Under the pieces are notes generated by a model that did no database searches, was not told the origin of the DNA, and saw only the letters and a program-made list of their open reading frames with translations. A DNA stretch of 64,000 bases from an uncultured Bacteroidaceae bacterium. GTDB taxonomy: Bacteria; Bacteroidota; Bacteroidia; Bacteroidales; Bacteroidaceae. Of the stretch, positions 33,946-42,720 are shown one piece after another. The stretch spans positions 60,198-124,197 of the forward strand of contig CALULY010000008.1 in the NCBI GenBank assembly GCA_944321635.1, read 5' to 3'. Positions within the stretch are counted from its first letter, which is position 1, and the number at the start of each line of letters is the position of its first letter. The translations under genes and the position numbers were made by a program.

Positions 33946-34962
33946 ATGTTTAGATTTGAGAGTCCGGAATATCTTTATTTGTTGCTGCTGCTGCCTTTGT
34001 TCTTTGTCCTTTTCCTGTATTCCAATTACAGGAGGAACAAAAAAATAAGGGCATTTGGTGATGTCGAGCTGGTCAGGCAGCTGATGCCCAACTATTCCTC
34101 GTTCAGGGTCAATCTGAAATTCACGCTTTTGCTCACGGCCTTTGTCCTTGCCGTCTTTTTGATTGCACGTCCTCAGTTTGGCGGCAAGTATGAGACTGTC
34201 AAGCGTCGAGGTGTCGAGGTGGTGATAGCCTTGGACATATCCAATTCAATGATGGCTCAGGATGTCGCCCCAAATCGTTTGGAGCGGTCAAAACTGTTGG
34301 TGTCGCGTCTGATTGACAAACTCAACACTGACAAGGTGGGGCTCATCGTGTTCGCAGGTGATGCCTTCATCCAGTTGCCAATGACATCAGATTACGTCTC
34401 CGCGAAGATGTTTCTCGACAACATCACGCCTAAACTGATTTCAAGGCAAGGTACAAACATCGGCGAGGCCATACGTCTGGCGATGCGCAGTTTTACAGCA
34501 TCACCCAATTCGGCAAAGACCGTTGTCGTCATCACCGATGGCGAAAACCATGAACCAGGAGCTGTCGAGGCTGTTCAAGAGACGGCAAACAACGGGATCC
34601 AGGTGAATGTCCTCGGCATCGGCTCGCTGCAAGGCAGCCCGATACAGATTGAGGGGACCGATGACTACATGAAAGACCGCAGCGGCAACGTGGTAGTGAC
34701 AAAACTCAATGAATCACTTTGCCAACAATTGGCCAAGGCAGGTGGAGGAATTTACGCCTACATCTCCAACAACAACGCTGCGCAACGTGCCATAGATGAG
34801 CAGATGGACAAGCTCGCCAAGGATGATGTCGAGAGCAAGGTCTACACTGAGTACAATGAGCAATTTGTGCCAATCGCATGGGTCTTGCTGGTGTTCCTTG
34901 TGTTTGAGATGCTTGTGATGAACAAGAGGAATAAGAGGATAGGAAAGATTAAATTGTTCTGA
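33946..34962 (+). CDS. batB: BatB, VWA-domain membrane protein
   Basis: The 338-residue protein is homologous to BatA. Its MIDAS residues are DISNS in VVIALDISNSMMAQDVAPNR, Thr in SRQGTNIGEAIRLAMRSF and Asp in VVVITDGENHE. Two N-terminal helices and one near residue 310 anchor the VWA domain on the periplasmic face. It shares the conserved APNRLERSKLLVSRLIDKL. It is immediately followed by BatC, whose ATG touches the BatB stop codon. Confidence 0.92.
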   Translation: MFRFESPEYLYLLLLLPLFFVLFLYSNYRRNKKIRAFGDVELVRQLMPNYSSFRVNLKFTLLLTAFVLAVFLIARPQFGGKYETVKRRGVEVVIALDISNSMMAQDVAPNRLERSKLLVSRLIDKLNTDKVGLIVFAGDAFIQLPMTSDYVSAKMFLDNITPKLISRQGTNIGEAIRLAMRSFTASPNSAKTVVVITDGENHEPGAVEAVQETANNGIQVNVLGIGSLQGSPIQIEGTDDYMKDRSGNVVVTKLNESLCQQLAKAGGGIYAYISNNNAAQRAIDEQMDKLAKDDVESKVYTEYNEQFVPIAWVLLVFLVFEMLVMNKRNKRIGKIKLF

Positions 34963-35688
34963 ATGATGAAAAGGCTCTTTTTGATGATAGCCCTGCCGCT
35001 GATTGCCGTAGCTGTCCTCCATGCCCAAAAGGCGGAGAGGGCGTACGTGCGCAAGGCCAACAGCTTGTATGAGGACAGTGCCTACGTCCAGTCTGAAGTG
35101 ATGTACCGCAAGGCTCTGGATGTAAATGGCAAGTCTCCAGTCGCCCATTATAATCTCGGCAACACGCTTTTCCGTGACGGGAAATACGAAGAGGCTGCCG
35201 AGGAGTACAAGAAAGCCATCGACAACGAGACGGACAAGTCGATGTTGTCCAAAGCTTATTACAACATGGGGACTGCGTTGCAAAAGCAGCAAAAGTATGG
35301 TGAATGCATCGATGCCTACAAAAATGCCTTGCGGAATGATCCCAACAATGCCGATGCCAAGTACAACCTGACCAAGGCCCTGATGATGATGCAGCAACAG
35401 CAGCAACAAAACCAGCAAGACCAGCAACAGGAGAAACAGCAGCAAGAGCAGGAGCAACAGCAAAACCAGGACAACAACCAGGGCAACAACGACCAATCCA
35501 AAGAACAGGAACAGCAGGAACAAGACGAAGAACAATCGGCACCGCCTCAAAAGCAGAACGAAGGAATGTCCAAAGAGAATGCCGAGCAAATGCTCCAGTC
35601 CATAATGGAAGACGAAAAACGTGTCAATGAGGAAGTGCAGCAACGCATCAACCGTGCCACAGGCAATGACCTTGAAAACAATTGGTAG
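34963..35688 (+). CDS. batC: BatC, TPR protein with glutamine-rich tail
   Basis: The 241-residue protein has a signal peptide (MMKRLFLMIALPLIAVAVL), then three TPR motifs recognisable from VAHYNLGNTLFRDGKYEEAA and AYYNMGTALQKQQKYGECID. After about residue 140 comes a low-complexity tail dominated by Q, E, N and D, nearly 60 residues long, before a short conserved end (NAEQMLQSIMEDEKRVNEEV). BatC is the periplasmic TPR partner of BatA/B. The Q-rich segment is encoded by many CAG/CAA/CAR codons and may vary in length between strains. Confidence 0.88.
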   Translation: MMKRLFLMIALPLIAVAVLHAQKAERAYVRKANSLYEDSAYVQSEVMYRKALDVNGKSPVAHYNLGNTLFRDGKYEEAAEEYKKAIDNETDKSMLSKAYYNMGTALQKQQKYGECIDAYKNALRNDPNNADAKYNLTKALMMMQQQQQQNQQDQQQEKQQQEQEQQQNQDNNQGNNDQSKEQEQQEQDEEQSAPPQKQNEGMSKENAEQMLQSIMEDEKRVNEEVQQRINRATGNDLENNW

Positions 35689-35691
35689 AAT

Positions 35692-37524
35692 ATGAAGAAA
35701 AACATCCTACTATTACTTCTCCTTATGCTGTCGGTTGCCGTCCAGGCTGCCGGGAAGCATACGATAACTGCCGAAGCACCCAAGACAGTGGTCAAAGGCG
35801 ACCAATTCCAAGTCACATTCACTGTAAACACGTCGGACAACGTAAAGGATTTCCGAGGATTCTCCAATGTTGACGGCATAAGCGTGCTCTTCGGACCGAG
35901 CACCTCGCGTTCAAGCAGCGTGCAAGTCATCAACGGCAAAACGACTTCGAGCAGTTCCATCACATTTACCTACATGGTCGAGGCTGTCAAGGAAGGGACA
36001 TTCACCATCCCTGCCGCATCAGTCGTGGTCGATGGCGAAAAGTTGATTTCAAACTCTTTGCGGGTCGAGGTCTTGCCGCCAGACAAGAAAACCACGACCA
36101 CAGGACGCAACGGTTCGCAACGAGCTGCCTCCTCGACATCGGTGTCAAATAACGATTTGTTTGTGCGCGTCACAGCAAGCAAGACCAATGTCTATGAGCA
36201 GGAAGCGTTTTTGTTGACATACAAGATTTACTACACTGTTGCGGTGCGTGGCTTGGAGAATCTCAAGCTGCCGGATTTCAACGGATTCCATTCGCAAGAA
36301 GTGGAGGTGTCGCAATCCAACAACTATTCGCTTGAGCATTACAACGGCCGCAACTACCACACCACGGTACTCAAGCAGTATCTGCTCTTCCCCCAGCGCA
36401 GTGGCACGTTGGAGATTGCCCCGGCGCGTTTTGATGCCGTTGTGGCAAAGGAAGTCCGCACCAACGATCCCTTTGAGTCTTTCTTCGGAGGTTCGTCCTA
36501 CGTCTCAGTCAAGAAAAGCCTCACCTCGTCGCCATTGCGCATCAACGTCAAGCCTCTCCCGTCGCCGCGTCCTGATGGCTTTATCGGCGCGGTCGGCTCA
36601 TTTGACCTTGAGTCGTCATTGTCAAAAGACGAGGTTGATGCCAACGATGCAGTCACCTACAAATTGATATTGTCGGGTGTGGGCAACCTGAAACTTGTCA
36701 ATGCGCCATCCATTGATTTCCCGTCAGACTTTGAGGCCTACGACCCAAAGGTGAGCGAGAATGTGGTCCTGAAGTCCAACGGGATGTCTGGCAACCGCGT
36801 CTTTGAGTACCTGCTCATCCCGCGTCATGCGGGCAAATATGAAATTCCCGCCAATGAATTCAAGTACTTCGACACCAAGAGCGGGACTTACAAGTCCATC
36901 GCTTCTGCACCCTACACGCTCAATGTGAACAAATCCAAGGACGGTGGCGGCGCGTCGCAGGCGGTTGACTATGGCAACACTTCCAAAGAGGAGGTCAAAG
37001 TCTTGGCAAGCGACATACGCTACATCAAGTCGGGTGAGGTGACGTACAAAAAACATGGGATGTTTTTTGCGACATCATTAAACTATTTGCTGCTTTACAT
37101 ACTACCTTTTGCACTCTTCCTTGCAATGTTTTTCATCTACCGCAAGAACGTGTCGGACAGCATGAACGTGGCCAAGTTCAGGAACAGGCGTGCAAACAAG
37201 GTCGTCGGCAAGAGGATGAAGCGTGCGTCTGCCTTGCTCAAGGCCAAGGACCACGACCGTTTCTACGACGAGGTGTTGCGTGCTTTGTGGGGATACATGG
37301 CGGACAAGCTCAACATAACGACCTCCGACCTCAACAGGGACAATGTGAAAGACAAGATGGCGGCGGCAGGACTTGGCGAAGGTGACATCGATGCGTTCAT
37401 CTCGCTGCTTGACGAGTGCGAGTTTGCCCGTTATGCTCCAGGCGACAAGCTCGATGCCATGGACAGGATTTATTCCAACGCCAAGGATGTCATAATCAAG
37501 ATTGAAAACAATATAAGGAAGTGA
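35692..37524 (+). CDS. batD: BatD, oxygen-tolerance protein
   Basis: The 610-residue protein has a signal peptide (NILLLLLLMLSVAVQAAG), three immunoglobulin-like beta domains characteristic of BatD (starting TITAEAPKTVVKGDQFQVTF), and one membrane helix around 465-485. A cytoplasmic C-terminal region of about 120 residues has ALWGYMADKLNITTSDLNRD, a common BatD element. It starts 3 bp after the BatC stop and ends one base before the BatE frame. It is thought to scaffold the periplasmic part of the Bat complex. Confidence 0.9.
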   Translation: MKKNILLLLLLMLSVAVQAAGKHTITAEAPKTVVKGDQFQVTFTVNTSDNVKDFRGFSNVDGISVLFGPSTSRSSSVQVINGKTTSSSSITFTYMVEAVKEGTFTIPAASVVVDGEKLISNSLRVEVLPPDKKTTTTGRNGSQRAASSTSVSNNDLFVRVTASKTNVYEQEAFLLTYKIYYTVAVRGLENLKLPDFNGFHSQEVEVSQSNNYSLEHYNGRNYHTTVLKQYLLFPQRSGTLEIAPARFDAVVAKEVRTNDPFESFFGGSSYVSVKKSLTSSPLRINVKPLPSPRPDGFIGAVGSFDLESSLSKDEVDANDAVTYKLILSGVGNLKLVNAPSIDFPSDFEAYDPKVSENVVLKSNGMSGNRVFEYLLIPRHAGKYEIPANEFKYFDTKSGTYKSIASAPYTLNVNKSKDGGGASQAVDYGNTSKEEVKVLASDIRYIKSGEVTYKKHGMFFATSLNYLLLYILPFALFLAMFFIYRKNVSDSMNVAKFRNRRANKVVGKRMKRASALLKAKDHDRFYDEVLRALWGYMADKLNITTSDLNRDNVKDKMAAAGLGEGDIDAFISLLDECEFARYAPGDKLDAMDRIYSNAKDVIIKIENNIRK

Positions 37525-37525
37525 C

Positions 37526-38350
37526 ATGATGCTTATGAAGAAATCTATATGTCTTTTGTTTTTCCTTTTGCTGTCGCCCCTTGCCATCATCGTCGCGCAA
37601 GATGACTCGCTCGCTGTGGACGGGCATCAAGTCGTCACGCTTGGCAACTCGGGGGGCGAACTTGACAAGGCGATAGCTGATTCGCTTTATGCAAAGGAAC
37701 AGTACAGGAGTGCTGCTGACATCTACGAAAGCTTGCTCTCGGACAAAGGTGAGGCCCCTGCGGTCTACTACAATCTCGGCAACGCCTACTACCGGTTGGG
37801 GATGTATGCCAAAGCCATACTCAACTATGAGCGGGCATTGCTCCTTGCCCCGTCGGATGAGGATGTCAAGACCAATCTGGCTTTGGCCTATTCAAAGACG
37901 GTTGACAAGTATGAGGACGAGGGAGCGATGTTCTATGCCCGTTGGTTTGACGGGGTAAAGCACGCCATGCCTTCTGATGCGTGGGCATGGTTGGCCGTGT
38001 CGTCGTTCCTGGCTTTCCTTCTGCTCCTTTCATTATATATATGGAGCAAACGTGTAGTGCTTAAGAAAATCGGCTTTTATTGTTCCCTCGTCTGCCTCCT
38101 TGTCTCTGTGGTTGGCAATGTCTGTGCTTTTTCGCAACGCGCCGACATCCTTGCCCGGGATCATGCGGTGATCATGGAACCGAGCGTGACTGTCAAGAGC
38201 ACCCCGAGCGATGCAGGCACGGCATTGTTTGTGATTCATGAAGGCTACAAGGTCAATGTCCGCGACAACTCCATGAGTGACTGGGTTGAAATCTCAATCT
38301 CTGCGGAACAATCCGGGTGGGTGCCGCGCTCGTCGTTGGAAATAATTTGA
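37526..38350 (+). CDS. batE: BatE, TPR and SH3-domain protein
   Basis: The 274-residue protein has a signal peptide (ICLLFFLLLSPLAIIVAQ), two TPR repeats (AVYYNLGNAYYRLGMYAKAI), two membrane helices (about 150-170 and 180-200) and a C-terminal bacterial SH3 domain (VTVKSTPSDAGTALFVIHEG, with GWVPRSSLEII at the end). This arrangement is that of BatE. Possible starts are 37526 and the ATG at 37535 (MKKS); the difference does not affect domains. It is the last canonical Bat gene; a PAP2 phosphatase follows after 9 bp. Confidence 0.88.
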   Translation: MMLMKKSICLLFFLLLSPLAIIVAQDDSLAVDGHQVVTLGNSGGELDKAIADSLYAKEQYRSAADIYESLLSDKGEAPAVYYNLGNAYYRLGMYAKAILNYERALLLAPSDEDVKTNLALAYSKTVDKYEDEGAMFYARWFDGVKHAMPSDAWAWLAVSSFLAFLLLLSLYIWSKRVVLKKIGFYCSLVCLLVSVVGNVCAFSQRADILARDHAVIMEPSVTVKSTPSDAGTALFVIHEGYKVNVRDNSMSDWVEISISAEQSGWVPRSSLEII

Positions 38351-38359
38351 TTTACCATT

Positions 38360-39028
38360 ATGCTTGACTCGTTGCTTGATTTTGATTCACGCCTGTTGCT
38401 GGCGATAAATGGTGCTTCGTCGCCGTTTGGTGACAGTTTCATGTGGAATTACACAAAGATTTGGGTATGGATACCGATGCTCTTGACCGTTGTCTATGTC
38501 CTGGCAAAGAACAACAAATTGCGTGATTCCATCCTGTTGGTCGTGTGCCTGGCTTTGACATTTGTACTTGCTGATCAGATTTCATCGAGTTTCTTCAAAC
38601 CGACTTTCGAGCGGCTGCGTCCCACGCATGACCCTGCCTTGGCAGAGCTTGTACGTGTCGTCAGGGACTATCGCGGTGGACGGTTCGGTTTCGTTTCAGG
38701 CCATGCGGCAAACTCTTTTGCTGCACTCACCTTTTGTGCCATGGTGATAAGGTCGTGGAAATTCACCCTCCCATTGACACTTTGGGCTGCCGTCAACTGC
38801 TGGTCGCGGATGTACCTCGGAGTGCATTACCCTGGGGACATAGTCTGCGGCGCGTTGGTGGGGGTGTTTTCGGGCTTATTGACCTACACATTGTTCCTGT
38901 TGGGAGAGAAACATCTCTTCAAGCAAAGTTACAAAGTTGCCTATAAGTCGGTGGGCTTAATAAATGCAGTCTTTCTTGCGACCGTTGCACTTCTCCTTGT
39001 TTTAGCTACGGTTGAAGTTTATCTTTAA
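38360..39028 (+). CDS. PAP2-family membrane phosphatase
   Basis: The 222-residue membrane protein carries all three PAP2 motifs: KPTFERLRP, FVSGHAANSFA and SRMYLGVHYPGDIVCG, with five or six hydrophobic helices. PAP2 enzymes dephosphorylate undecaprenyl pyrophosphate, phosphatidate or lipid A. Which lipid is used here is unknown; UppP-like recycling is plausible. It is 9 bp downstream of BatE and probably at the end of that operon. Confidence 0.9.
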   Translation: MLDSLLDFDSRLLLAINGASSPFGDSFMWNYTKIWVWIPMLLTVVYVLAKNNKLRDSILLVVCLALTFVLADQISSSFFKPTFERLRPTHDPALAELVRVVRDYRGGRFGFVSGHAANSFAALTFCAMVIRSWKFTLPLTLWAAVNCWSRMYLGVHYPGDIVCGALVGVFSGLLTYTLFLLGEKHLFKQSYKVAYKSVGLINAVFLATVALLLVLATVEVYL

Positions 39029-39130
39029 AAAATATAAAATTATCGCCCGTAATACTTGCTTTGCACGCTATTAAGTCATATATTTAGAGCGTAAAGTTAA
39101 TCCATTACTATTAATTTAAATTGTGATATT

Positions 39131-39400
39131 ATGGGAAGGACGATAACATTCAACGAGTTGAGGAGGATAAAGGATTCATTGCCAGACGGCAGTATGCATA
39201 GGATTGCCGATGAACTCGGGCTTGATGTCGAGACTGTCAGGAACTACTTCGGAGGCAGCAACTATACGAGTGGACAATGTGCGGGCTTGCACATAGAGCC
39301 GGGACCGGAAGGCGGCATGGTCATGCTCGACAACGACGAGATCCTCAACAAAGCACTTGGCATCCTTGAGGAAGTCAACGGCGGCAACTGCTGCTCTTGA
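39131..39400 (+). CDS. Small conserved Bacteroidetes protein, HTH-like
   Basis: The 89-residue protein begins MGRTITFNELRRIKDSLPDG and has a stretch (MHRIADELGLDVETVRNYFG) that reads as a helix-turn-helix: IADELGL, turn, VETVRNYF. The second half (about 55-80) has GGMVMLDNDEILNKALGILE and it ends in CCS. I recall similar short proteins as widely conserved but uncharacterised in Bacteroidales. It may be a DNA-binding regulator. A TATATTTA near-match to the -7 consensus lies at 39079-39086. It is followed by a terminator, so it is monocistronic. Confidence 0.7.
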   Translation: MGRTITFNELRRIKDSLPDGSMHRIADELGLDVETVRNYFGGSNYTSGQCAGLHIEPGPEGGMVMLDNDEILNKALGILEEVNGGNCCS

Positions 39401-39425
39401 AGCAAGCCAAGCAAAAGACCATCAA

Positions 39426-39467
39426 ATAAAATCTCTGTTCGCACGTTTGTGGGAGTGGAGATTTTAT
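39426..39467. terminator. Terminator after the small HTH-like gene
   Basis: ATAAAATCTC (39426-39435) pairs perfectly with GAGATTTTAT (39458-39467), with an inner partially paired loop and CATTTTAG after it. The A/T-rich ends make it functional in either direction. Confidence 0.7.
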
Positions 39468-39504
39468 CATTTTAGAAACGCAATCAAACTAAAGTACAAA
39501 GGTT

Positions 39505-40590
39505 ATGAAAGATGAGTTGGTTACTTTGATAACTCTTACCTACGCCAAAGCGCAAGTGTTGAAGAGTGTGCTGGAGAGTGAAGGTGTCATGGCCGAGCTC
39601 TACAATGTGAACATCATCCAGCCTTTTGTCTCATCAGGTGTCAAGGTCTGCATCAATGCCAAGGACATCCAGAAGGCGATGGAGGTGCTTGAATCTGGCA
39701 AGTGGCTGAGTGACGGCAAGGAAGGTGCTGGCAGCATCCTTGTCCCGACGGACTTCTCGGACAATTCTGCCCGTGCTTGCTGCTTCGCCTTTGATTATGC
39801 GGCGGCGACGCATTCAACGGTGACGCTGTTCCATGTGTTCTTCCCGCCGGTCTATTCATCCATGCTCCCATTTGAGAACGAAGTCAACTCGATAGAGGAG
39901 TATCAGATGACCCTCGCCACCGTCAATGAGAAGATGACGGCCCTGGTCGAATCCATCAAATCAAAGATTGCCGTCAAGGAGCTGCCCGACGTCAAGTTTG
40001 ACTGGAAGATATACGAGGGCGTGGCAGAAGAAGAGATTCTCCATTATGCCTACAAAAAAGATTCTTCGATGATAGTGATGGGCACGCGTGGACATGACGA
40101 CAAAGGCAAAATCATCGGCAGTGTCACCGAGGAAATCATAGGGCGCAGCAGCACCACCGTCGTTGCCATCCCCCAAGGAGCAGCAGAGAGCCGTCTCGCA
40201 TCGATGCGCAAGATAGTCTTTATGACCAACCTTGACCGTCGCGACCTCCTCTCGTTTGATTCGTTATATGAATTGGTCAAGGTCAACAAGGCGGAGGTAG
40301 TCTTCCTGCACATGGATGATTCTGTCAACAGCGACTGGAAGAAAGTCAAGATTTCAGGACTAAAGGACTTCTTTTCCACCAAGTACCCTGACATCAAATT
40401 CGACTATGCCATCCTGCCCTACGATGAGTCGATGAAGGGACTCAACACTTTCATCGCCGACAATCATGTCGATGCCATCGCCATGGCACGTTACAGGCGC
40501 AGCCTGTTTTCCAGGATGGTCAATCCGAGCATGTCCAAGAAATTGTTCTTCGAGCTTGACAAACCGTTGATCGTGTTCAACAAGAAGTGA
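39505..40590 (+). CDS. DUF2007-like domain fused to a tandem universal stress protein
   Basis: The 361-residue protein joins three units. Residues 1-70 resemble DUF2007 (putative signal-transducing, PF09413): LVTLITLTYAKAQVLKSVLE and VKVCINAKDIQKAMEVL. Residues about 75-220 form a UspA domain starting SILVPTDFSDNSARACCFAF with the nucleotide-loop MGTRGHDDKGKIIGSVTEEI. Residues about 230-360 form a weaker second UspA-like half (KIVFMTNLDRRDLLSF). Usp proteins bind ATP/AMP and respond to stress. The N-terminal fusion is less common than tandem Usp alone. It is a single gene between two terminators. Confidence 0.85.
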   Translation: MKDELVTLITLTYAKAQVLKSVLESEGVMAELYNVNIIQPFVSSGVKVCINAKDIQKAMEVLESGKWLSDGKEGAGSILVPTDFSDNSARACCFAFDYAAATHSTVTLFHVFFPPVYSSMLPFENEVNSIEEYQMTLATVNEKMTALVESIKSKIAVKELPDVKFDWKIYEGVAEEEILHYAYKKDSSMIVMGTRGHDDKGKIIGSVTEEIIGRSSTTVVAIPQGAAESRLASMRKIVFMTNLDRRDLLSFDSLYELVKVNKAEVVFLHMDDSVNSDWKKVKISGLKDFFSTKYPDIKFDYAILPYDESMKGLNTFIADNHVDAIAMARYRRSLFSRMVNPSMSKKLFFELDKPLIVFNKK

Positions 40591-40597
40591 CAAAGCA

Positions 40598-40630
40598 AAA
40601 GGGATGGCCTGGCGGTCATCCCTTTCGTTT
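40598..40630. terminator. Bidirectional terminator between convergent genes
   Basis: AAAGGGATG (40598-40606) pairs with CATCCCTTT (40617-40625), followed by CGTTTT on the plus strand, with TTTTGC on the minus side. It separates the stress protein gene from the convergent phosphoesterase gene. Confidence 0.85.
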
Positions 40631-41806
40631 TCATCGTTTGTCGCAGCGCAATTTAATCACCGTTATCTCCGGCCAAGTGCCGAATCTGAACGGGATGAGT
40701 GTGCATCCCAATCCCTCGTTCACGTAGAGGTATTTTCCTTTCTCCTTGTGCAACCCGTTCCAGTACCTGTACTTCAGCCTTGCGGGTGAGAGGCCAAACA
40801 CTTTGAGCTGCATCGCGTGGGTGTGTCCCGAGAGTGTCAGGTCGATGTCGGTGTATATGACCTCGGCCTCCCAGTGCGACGGGTTGTGCGACAGCAGGAT
40901 CTTGAAGCTGTCGTCATCCGTCCCCTGCATGGCGGCGGGCAGGTTGCCGTATTTTGAGAACGGCGGTTCGCCCCAGTTCTCCACGCCGATGACCGTGATG
41001 CTCTCGTCGCCGATGGTGATTTGGTCGTGTGTGTTGTTCAGCAGCTTCCAACCCATGCCCTGTTGCAATCTGATGAGGTCGTCCAGATTCTTCTTCCTGT
41101 CCATGGTGTTCCTCCAAGGGTAGTAGGGGGAATAGTCATGGTTGCCCAGCACAGAGTAGATCCCGTGCTTGGCATTCAACGCACGGAGCGGCTTCTCGAT
41201 GCAGGAGAGTTCCGAAGTCTTGTGCGTTATCAGGTCGCCGGTGAACATTATCGCGTCCGGTTTCTGCGCATTCACCTTGGCGACAATCTTGAAGAAATCC
41301 CTCGGCCTTGCGCTCCACGTCGATGCGTGGATGTCTGATATGTGCACCAGCCTGAACCCGTCGAAACTCTTTGGCAGCCTGTCGCACTTGACAGTCACGT
41401 TGTTGACGACAGCCCACCGCCAGCCCCACACGGTGCCATAGGTTATGGCGACGAAAAAAGCCGCCGCCAGCCCAAGTGCAATGTAGGTGAACAGCAGGTG
41501 CAGGTCTGTCGTCGTGAACTGTTGGAAGACATATCGCATGAGGTACGTCACGGCGAAGACGCACTTGGGAATCGTTATCGACAGGCAGAACATGAAGTAA
41601 AACGATGCCACGTGCGCCTTGTCAATCATGTAGAACTGCTTCCTGCCGTACATCACAAGCACCAGGCCGGCGATGAGCAGCAGCGAAGGGACGAACCACA
41701 ACGCCTTTGCCCACGTCTGCCCGGCTGGGTGGATGTGGGTGGCATAGATGATGATGTCCGAAAATGCTATGCTGAAAAACAGTGAGTAGAATGTCCTCCC
41801 GATCAT
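40631..41806 (-). CDS. Membrane-bound calcineurin-like metallophosphoesterase
   Basis: The 391-residue protein has four hydrophobic segments in the first 150 residues, then a metallophosphoesterase domain. Motifs in order are HISDIHAS (DxH), MFTGDLITHKT (GDx), YSVLGNHDY (GNHD), LLSHNPSHWE and LSGHTHAMQ (GHxH), so the dinuclear metal site is intact. Similar Bacteroidales proteins are related to YkuE/YaeI, some of which act on UDP-diacylglucosamine or phosphodiesters. The substrate is unknown. It is the last gene of a minus-strand group beginning with trmN6. Confidence 0.9.
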   Translation of the reverse strand: MIGRTFYSLFFSIAFSDIIIYATHIHPAGQTWAKALWFVPSLLLIAGLVLVMYGRKQFYMIDKAHVASFYFMFCLSITIPKCVFAVTYLMRYVFQQFTTTDLHLLFTYIALGLAAAFFVAITYGTVWGWRWAVVNNVTVKCDRLPKSFDGFRLVHISDIHASTWSARPRDFFKIVAKVNAQKPDAIMFTGDLITHKTSELSCIEKPLRALNAKHGIYSVLGNHDYSPYYPWRNTMDRKKNLDDLIRLQQGMGWKLLNNTHDQITIGDESITVIGVENWGEPPFSKYGNLPAAMQGTDDDSFKILLSHNPSHWEAEVIYTDIDLTLSGHTHAMQLKVFGLSPARLKYRYWNGLHKEKGKYLYVNEGLGCTLIPFRFGTWPEITVIKLRCDKR

Positions 41807-41816
41807 GTCGCTCTGT

Positions 41817-42716
41817 CTATAAAATGTTCTTGCTCAGGAATCTCGACAACTCCTCCACCCCGATGCCACGGCGGCGGGAGTAGTCGAGCAATTGCTCGTG
41901 GCTTATGCTCCCGATGGCGAAGTATCTCGAATGCGGGTTTGCAAACATCAGCCCGTCAACCGAGGCCGAAGGTGACATGGCACCGTTGCCCGTCAGCTTG
42001 ATGCCTATGCTCCCGAAGCCGAGCAGACGGTCAATGAGGAAGTTCATCGACTGGTCCGGCATCGACGGGTAGCCCACAGCCGGCCTTATGCCGCGAAAAC
42101 GCTCCAGCAGCATCTCGCCAACCGTCAAATCCTCGTCGGGGGCATATCCCCATCCGACCTTCCTGACGTGCTCGTGCCCCCTCTCCACGGCAGCCTCGAC
42201 GAGCCTCTCGGCGACGGTCTGCACGAGCAGGCGGTGGTATTCGTCTTGCGGCGCGTCCCCGCCCTCGATGGTCGCGGCAAAGACTCCCAGCGTGTCCTCC
42301 AGGCCGCAGCCCGCCGGGGCGATGAAGTCGGCAAGACACAGGCACATCCCGTCTGCGCCGGCTGCCTGTTGCCTGAGGAAGGGCAGCCTCACGCCGCCAG
42401 CCATGATGTCGTCCCCATCGGAATTGGCGGCATAGAGGGCGTACTTGAACAGCAGTCGCACCCCGTCGCCCATCCCCTCGATGCACGCCACAGCGTCGTC
42501 ATAGAGCTTCGCAGCCTCCACCGCCTTGTCCCTCGCCGCTTCTGGCATGGTGTCGAGCCAGCGGCGGCGCGACTCGGCATCGCGGCCTGTCTTACCGATG
42601 GAGGACATCGACGGGGGCAGCCCCCAGCTGTGGAAGAAGTACACCCAGTTGACATAGACCGCCACGTCGGCGGCGCGCCAAGCGAGGGTCTCTGTCTTTA
42701 TCGCTTCTGTTTGCAT
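41817..42716 (-). CDS. Stand-alone methionine synthase (MetH) reactivation domain protein
   Basis: The 299-residue protein matches the C-terminal activation domain of cobalamin-dependent methionine synthase. The diagnostic regions are RPAVGYPSMPDQS, then LTGNGAMSPSASVDGLMFAN and PHSRYFAIGSIS, equivalent to the AdoMet- and cobalamin-contacting stretch of MetH. It has no homocysteine-, folate- or B12-binding domains. It could reactivate a separate MetH core in trans or serve another cobalamin enzyme. The frame is open to 42746, but ATG 42716 is preferred: it lies just after the upstream stop codon and gives a natural N-terminus (MQTEAIKTETLAWR). It follows trmN6 in the same operon. Confidence 0.85.
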   Translation of the reverse strand: MQTEAIKTETLAWRAADVAVYVNWVYFFHSWGLPPSMSSIGKTGRDAESRRRWLDTMPEAARDKAVEAAKLYDDAVACIEGMGDGVRLLFKYALYAANSDGDDIMAGGVRLPFLRQQAAGADGMCLCLADFIAPAGCGLEDTLGVFAATIEGGDAPQDEYHRLLVQTVAERLVEAAVERGHEHVRKVGWGYAPDEDLTVGEMLLERFRGIRPAVGYPSMPDQSMNFLIDRLLGFGSIGIKLTGNGAMSPSASVDGLMFANPHSRYFAIGSISHEQLLDYSRRRGIGVEELSRFLSKNIL

Positions 42717-42720
42717 TGTC

